From assembly GCA_025935925.1 (NCBI GenBank), contig JAICUI010000018.1:1-47359 (forward strand): a DNA stretch of 47,359 nt, given 5' to 3'. The DNA is from Chloroflexota bacterium. Its GTDB lineage: Bacteria > Chloroflexota > Limnocylindria > Limnocylindrales > CSP1-4. The notes beneath the pieces were generated by a model. The model made no database searches, was not told the DNA's origin, and worked only from the letters and a program-made list of their open reading frames with translations. This document shows positions 43,149-47,359 of the stretch, one piece after another. A program made the translations under genes and the position numbers. Positions within the stretch are counted from its first letter, which is position 1; every line of letters begins with the position of its first letter.

Positions 43149-45440
43149 GTGCCGCCGCCGATCGACCTCCGGCCCCTGTTCGCGCCGCGGTCGATCGCCG
43201 TCGTCGGCGCCAGCCCGAGGGGCGGCATCGCGGTCACCGTGCGGGAGAACCTGCGCATCCTCGGGTCGGCGACGCGGGTCCACTTCGTCAACCCGAACTA
43301 TCGGGCGATCGACGGGTCGCCGTGCCACCCGTCGCTGGACGATCTCCCCGAGCGGCCGGACACCGTGCTCCTCGCCGTGAACCCGTTACGGGCGGCGCCG
43401 ATCACGCAGGAGGCCGCCAACGCGGGGATCCCGTCGATCGTCATCCCGGGCGGCGGCGTGGTCGAGGGTGGCGAGGCCGCAGCCGACATGCAGCGGGCGG
43501 TCCGCGAGATCGCCGTCCGGCACGGGATCGCGCTCCTCGGGCCGAACTGCATGGGCATGGTCGACTGGGTCAGCAACTCGACCAACTACATCGGCGACGT
43601 CAACCCGTGGCTGCCCCGCGGCCATGTCGCGGGCCTCGCGCAGTCGGGGAGCGTGACGGACGCGTTCATCCACGCGCCGGGGTCGCGGATCGGCTACAGC
43701 CGGATCGTGTCCATCGGCTCCGAGGCGGTGCTCGACCTGTGCGACTACCTCGCCTACTGCCTCGACGACCCCGAGACGCACGCGGTCATGCTGTTCGTCG
43801 AGGGGTTCAAGCGCCCCGAGCGGTTCTTCGCGCTCGCGGACAGGGCCCTTGCCATCGGCAAGCCGATCCTCGCCGTCAAGGTCGGCCGGTCGGTGCAGGC
43901 CCAGGACGCGGCGATCGCCCACAGCGGCAGCCTCGCCGGCGAGGACCGGGCGATCGACGCCGCGCTCGACGCGGCGGGCGTCATCCGCTGCGACGATCTC
44001 GACGAGCTGCTCGAGCAGGCGGAGCTCATCGCGGGCACTGGACGGCTCGGCCGGGGCGTCGGTCGCGGCCGGACGGGCGTGGTGACGGTGTCGACCGGCG
44101 AGGCGTCGCTCGTCGCCGACCTCGCGGGACGGACGGGCCTCGACCTCCCGCCGATCCCTGAGCCTGCCCGCGCTCAGATCCTCGCCGGCCTGCCGACGAT
44201 GGGCTACATCGGCAACCCGCTCGATCCCTGGGGCGCCGACGACGCGGATCACGCGTACCGCGTGGCGGTCGAGGCCATGGCCGGGTCGGGCGCGTACGAC
44301 GTCCTCGCGATCGTCCACGACTCGCCGTTCCGGGACCTGCCGAGCGAGGTCCACGTCGCGCGGACCGTGACATCGGCCTTGGTCGACGCGACGGCCGCGC
44401 GGCCGGAGCTGCTCCCGGTGTACGTGTCGCTGACGTCGGGCGACGTGAGCGAGCAGGTGAAGGCGACGATCGACGCCGCGGGCGGCATGCCGATGCTCCG
44501 CGGCGCGACCGAGGCGATGCACGCGATCGCGCGGCTGGCCGGTTGGGAGGCGAGGCGGAGCGCGCGGCTCGTCGCCGGACCGCGGCGCCCGGGGTGGCCG
44601 GAGCTCGCGGCGTCCGTCCCGCGCTGCGCGCACGACGACCGCGAGGACGCGTTGGCCAGGCACGAGCCAGGGCCGGGCCCGCGATGCGTCCTGGGCGAGC
44701 GCGAGAGCCTCGCGCTCCTCGGCGCAGCCGGCGTGCCGGTCGCCCGGTACCTTGCCGTGCCGCCGGCGGCCGATGACGTGGTCGGCGCGTGGCGCGAGCT
44801 GGGTGGTCAGCCGGTCGCCCTCAAGCTCGACGCCGAGGGACTCGCGCACAAGAGCGATGCCGGCGGCGTGGTGCTCGATGCCGCGGACGAGGCCGCCGTG
44901 CGGGCGGGCGTCGCGGAGCTGCGCGCGGCCGCGGACCGCGCGGGCGTGACGCCCCGGGGCGTCCTCGTCGAACCGATGGCGCCGCCCGGCGTCGAGATGA
45001 TCGTCGGCGGCCGCCGCGACCCGATCGTCGGACCCGTCGTGCTCGTCGGGCTCGGCGGCGTCCTTGCGGAGATCCTCGATGACGTCGCGGTGATCCTGGC
45101 GCCGGTCGACGCGGCGGCGGTGCGACGGCGCCTCGAACGACTGCGAGGCGCCGCGCTGCTGCGCGGTCCGCGTGGCGGCCGGCCCGTCGACGTCGACGCG
45201 CTCGCGTCGCTCGTGTCCCGGGTCGCCGCGCTCCTCGTCGAGGATGAGGCGCTGCTCGAGATCGACCTCAACCCGGTGATCGCGTCAGCGGGAGGCGTCG
45301 TCGCGGTCGATGCCCTCGTCGTCCGGCGGGCCGGGCAGGACCCGGAATCGAACTCGACTGGTGCATCTGCGCACCGCGCTGTCGCGCGTCCCGCACCGGA
45401 CGGGGCCGCTCCGCACCCGAGTACAACATTTGACACTTGA
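43149..45440 (+). CDS. NDP-forming acyl-CoA synthetase (acetate--CoA ligase type)
   Basis: A 763-residue fusion of the alpha (CoA-binding, ligase) and beta (ATP-grasp) parts. The CoA-binding domain starts PLFAPRSIAVVGASPRGGIA; the phosphohistidine is probably His258 in IAHSGSLAGEDRAI; the ATP-grasp part has VALKLDAEGLAHKSDAGGVV, VEMIVGGRRDPIVGPVVLVG and LLEIDLNPV. No acetyltransferase domain is attached. GTG 43149 is the likeliest start (VPPPIDLRPLFAPRS). The last 36 or so residues after VDALVVRR are not family-like; they come from sequence that resembles, on the other strand, a tRNA T-loop. The substrate acid is unknown. Confidence 0.92.
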   Translation: MPPPIDLRPLFAPRSIAVVGASPRGGIAVTVRENLRILGSATRVHFVNPNYRAIDGSPCHPSLDDLPERPDTVLLAVNPLRAAPITQEAANAGIPSIVIPGGGVVEGGEAAADMQRAVREIAVRHGIALLGPNCMGMVDWVSNSTNYIGDVNPWLPRGHVAGLAQSGSVTDAFIHAPGSRIGYSRIVSIGSEAVLDLCDYLAYCLDDPETHAVMLFVEGFKRPERFFALADRALAIGKPILAVKVGRSVQAQDAAIAHSGSLAGEDRAIDAALDAAGVIRCDDLDELLEQAELIAGTGRLGRGVGRGRTGVVTVSTGEASLVADLAGRTGLDLPPIPEPARAQILAGLPTMGYIGNPLDPWGADDADHAYRVAVEAMAGSGAYDVLAIVHDSPFRDLPSEVHVARTVTSALVDATAARPELLPVYVSLTSGDVSEQVKATIDAAGGMPMLRGATEAMHAIARLAGWEARRSARLVAGPRRPGWPELAASVPRCAHDDREDALARHEPGPGPRCVLGERESLALLGAAGVPVARYLAVPPAADDVVGAWRELGGQPVALKLDAEGLAHKSDAGGVVLDAADEAAVRAGVAELRAAADRAGVTPRGVLVEPMAPPGVEMIVGGRRDPIVGPVVLVGLGGVLAEILDDVAVILAPVDAAAVRRRLERLRGAALLRGPRGGRPVDVDALASLVSRVAALLVEDEALLEIDLNPVIASAGGVVAVDALVVRRAGQDPESNSTGASAHRAVARPAPDGAAPHPSTTFDT

Positions 45441-45465
45441 CCGCCCAACCGGCGCGGACCATAGT
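45437..45465 (+). promoter_or_regulatory. Candidate promoter at the end of the acyl-CoA synthetase gene
   Basis: TTGACC (45437-45442) and CATAGT (45460-45465) are 17 bases apart; a second TTGACA at 45430 lies just upstream. It overlaps the stop codon and would drive the surface-protein gene with a leader of about 415 bases. Confidence 0.45.
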
Positions 45466-45471
45466 CCACCG

Positions 45472-45887
45472 CCTGACGTCAGGGAAGGGGCGTCCAGGTC
45501 TTCGTCGCCGGTCCGCGGTCGCAGGCTGGTCCGGCGCACATCTCTCATCCGGGGGAGGACGGGAGAGGGCCCGTTTGGTCGTGCTCTGCACGCCACACAC
45601 GAGGGGAACGTTGAAGTTCGACACGCCGATTCCGCGTGCCGTTCGCTCCGCCATGCCCGAAGGGCCAGCCGCCAAGCACGCGGAAGGAGGCGTCGCACCG
45701 CGACCACGATCCAGCTAGCGCACGCCGGGGGAAATGGGCGTAGCAGCAGCGCGGACGGCCGCACTGCCATCGAACATCCGGGGATGGGGAGAACGGGTTA
45801 GATGACAGGCTCATCGAGGACGGCGCATGACTCGCGCCGGGCCTCGCAAGGGGTTCACGTGTTGACGGATTGTCAGGGGAGGGAACT
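45472..45887 (+). other. Long non-coding leader of the surface-protein gene, with stem-loops
   Basis: No convincing gene is seen in these 416 bases; codon patterns in every open frame are unlike the neighbours. It contains a 10-bp perfect inverted repeat, TTCCGCGTGC (45630-45639) and GCACGCGGAA (45676-45685), enclosing a GCCC-GAA-GGGC hairpin (45655-45665), and a second hairpin CGGCGC/GCGCCG at 45821-45839. It ends with a good ribosome-binding site (GGGGAGGGA). I could not match it to a riboswitch class I know. Confidence 0.45.
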
Positions 45888-47359
45888 GTGATTGCGCGTG
45901 CCGTGAAGCGGCAACGACCGAACGGGATCACCATTGCGCTCGCCGTGATCGGCGCGCTTCTTGCGTTGTTCGCAGTTGCCGCGGTTGCGTTCGCGGCGAA
46001 GCCGCCGAATTACGCCGCGGACCTCGACCAATGCCGCAACGGCGGCGTCGCGAACCCCCAGACGTTCACCCAGTGCACCGGGACCGGCAGCGGCAGCTCG
46101 GGCTGGGTGAACGGCAACGCGGGTGCGTCGAACTCGCATTACCGCGAAGGCGAATCGATCTCGTATCGCGCGCGGGTTACGGGGCTGTCGGCCAATGATC
46201 AGGTCACCCTGATCATGGGTTACGACGTCATCCACAACAACCACTACGCGATCGACTACCTGACCGACAAGAACGGCTGGCAGTCGCCCGAGACGACCGT
46301 CGGCGCGACCCCCGACGACCCGACGTCCAACGTCAGCGGCCTGAGCGGTCTCACGCCCACCTCGACCGCGGCCATCACGACGCCTCCAGGCGGCGTCCAC
46401 GTGGACCCGTCCAAGACCTTCGCGTCGGGCGCGTGTGTCGGGACAACGACGACCGGTAGCGGCCCCGTGCAGCCCACGGCGAGCTACACCGCACAGGGTG
46501 CGGCCCGTGAGCTGATCGAAGTCTTCGGTGGGACTGGCGCGACGATGGCATACGTCGGGCCGACCCCGGACTTCCGTGCGATCGGCGGCGGCGACCAGGA
46601 GCAGCAGTTCTCCGTGAGCTTCAAAGCTCAGGGCGCGAACGCCGTCCTCGCGTGGGGCGGCCACATCGCCAGCCGGCTCGACTGGGGCTGCGCCGATGGC
46701 CCGCTCTCGGCCGGCGGTATCAGCGGCTCGCCGTACCACATGCGCATCAAGTCGATCGTGGTCAACGGGACCCCGGTCTCGCTCGGCAACCAGGACCGTT
46801 CGCTGTCGGCAGCGGCCGTCGTCGTTCCGCCGGACGTCAGCATCACCAAGACTCCGTCGGTGAACGACGTCTGCGCCGCCGCCAACACCAGCGTGACGTA
46901 CACCTACGTTGTCACCAACTCCGGCTCCGTGGCCATCAGCGGCTCGGTGACCGACGACAACGGAACGCCAGGCTCGACTGGTGACGACGTCAACATCGGC
47001 AGCTACAGCAACCTCGCGGGTGGCGCGACGGCGACGTTCACACACTCGTTCGTGATCAATGGAACGACGACGAACACCGTCTCGACGACGGCGACGTCGG
47101 CGGACAATCTGACCGCGACGGCGACGACGACCGCGACCGTCAACGCCCACGCCTGCTCGATCAGCCTGACCAAGACGCCGGACAAGACCAACGTCTGCTC
47201 CGACGCCAACAACTCGGTGACCTACACCTACGTCGTCAAGAACACGGGCGACTTCTTCGACGCCTCGGGCTCCCTGACCGACGACAACGGCACCCCGGCC
47301 GACACCAGCGATGACATCGCCGTCGGCTCCTGGGGCCCGCTCGCGCCAGGTGCGACCGC
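45888..47359 (+). CDS. Secreted surface protein with tandem DUF11-like repeats, 3' end cut by the window
   Basis: The frame is open from GTG 45888 to the window edge, 490 residues. GGGGAGGGA lies just upstream. A basic start (RAVKRQRPNG) and hydrophobic stretch at about 14-36 (ITIALAVIGALLALFAVAAV) form a signal peptide ending near AFAAKPP. A globular region of about 280 residues follows. Two tandem repeats of 108 residues begin at residues 318 and 426, each opening S-I/L-T-K-T-P, then a cysteine within V-C-x-x-A-N, then SVTYTYVV and TDDNGTP; they resemble DUF11/conserved surface repeats with Ig-like beta folds. Codon use is less GC-biased than in the metabolic genes. Probably an extracellular or cell-surface protein; more repeats may follow. 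Confidence 0.85.
   Translation, partial: MIARAVKRQRPNGITIALAVIGALLALFAVAAVAFAAKPPNYAADLDQCRNGGVANPQTFTQCTGTGSGSSGWVNGNAGASNSHYREGESISYRARVTGLSANDQVTLIMGYDVIHNNHYAIDYLTDKNGWQSPETTVGATPDDPTSNVSGLSGLTPTSTAAITTPPGGVHVDPSKTFASGACVGTTTTGSGPVQPTASYTAQGAARELIEVFGGTGATMAYVGPTPDFRAIGGGDQEQQFSVSFKAQGANAVLAWGGHIASRLDWGCADGPLSAGGISGSPYHMRIKSIVVNGTPVSLGNQDRSLSAAAVVVPPDVSITKTPSVNDVCAAANTSVTYTYVVTNSGSVAISGSVTDDNGTPGSTGDDVNIGSYSNLAGGATATFTHSFVINGTTTNTVSTTATSADNLTATATTTATVNAHACSISLTKTPDKTNVCSDANNSVTYTYVVKNTGDFFDASGSLTDDNGTPADTSDDIAVGSWGPLAPGAT

Noticed and set aside
45330..45420. A tRNA gene on the minus strand
   Set aside because: Only the T-loop string fits; the T-stem mispairs and no matching 5' acceptor (GGCAGGA) or anticodon arm is found upstream.
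45472..45887. c-di-GMP, cobalamin or ydaO riboswitch in the surface-protein leader
   Set aside because: None of the conserved core strings of these classes could be found by eye; only generic stems are present.
1..47359. CRISPR arrays, insertion sequences, prophage genes or a replication origin
   Set aside because: No regularly spaced direct repeats, transposase, integrase or phage structural genes, and no DnaA-box cluster, could be seen.

Overview
The window is very GC-rich bacterial DNA with dense genes, many GTG starts and many 4-base ATGA/GTGA overlaps between neighbours. No ribosomal RNA, complete tRNA, transposase, phage gene or CRISPR array is visible. The gene set (a MarP-like periplasmic protease, an F420-type luciferase-like oxidoreductase, citramalate synthase, a CsoR-type copper operator) suggests a Gram-positive-like lineage such as Chloroflexota (perhaps Limnocylindria) or a deep actinobacterial relative. 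That placement is inferred from gene content only; no marker gene fixes it.

Left part (1-15,900). A truncated MFS transporter with a C-terminal cyclic-nucleotide-binding domain is divergent from a GAF-domain gene that is translationally coupled to an intracellular subtilase. Then come a small acidic protein, an Ogt-type DNA repair methyltransferase, a copper P-type ATPase whose start codon lies in an operator-like palindrome, and a hotdog thioesterase. A fatty-acid block follows (two FabF paralogues, FabD, a divergent MarR regulator), with a small ESFPASDPP-motif protein between the two fabF genes. After that are an M20 peptidase with a small membrane protein, an asparaginase and a dihydroorotate-dehydrogenase-like enzyme.

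Middle part (15,900-37,400). This is mainly branched-chain amino-acid biosynthesis. ilvD, leuD and leuC are on the minus strand, interleaved with an LLM oxidoreductase, a second MFS-cNMP fusion, a DUF885 peptidase-like protein and a MarP-like protease. On the plus strand the order is ilvB-ilvN-ilvC-leuA-leuB-cimA, then a stand-alone LeuA-type regulatory domain, a methyltransferase and pheA. CimA with LeuCD and LeuB would make 2-oxobutyrate from pyruvate and acetyl-CoA, which IlvBN, IlvC and IlvD carry on to isoleucine. The same enzymes with LeuA make valine and leucine. The ilvB leader holds a convincing transcription attenuator: an 8-bp terminator with a U-run and a competing 11-bp antiterminator.

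Right part (37,400-47,359). A HerA/FtsK-like DUF853 ATPase is followed by an ABM-fold protein divergent from an aldehyde dehydrogenase, an acyl-CoA dehydrogenase and an NDP-forming acyl-CoA synthetase. After a roughly 415-base non-coding leader comes the start of a secreted, repeat-containing surface protein that runs off the window.

The observations I rate highest are the ilvB attenuator, the stand-alone leucine-sensing-type domain inside the operon, the apparently leaderless copper ATPase start inside its operator, the GAF-subtilase pair, and the two transporter-cNMP fusions.
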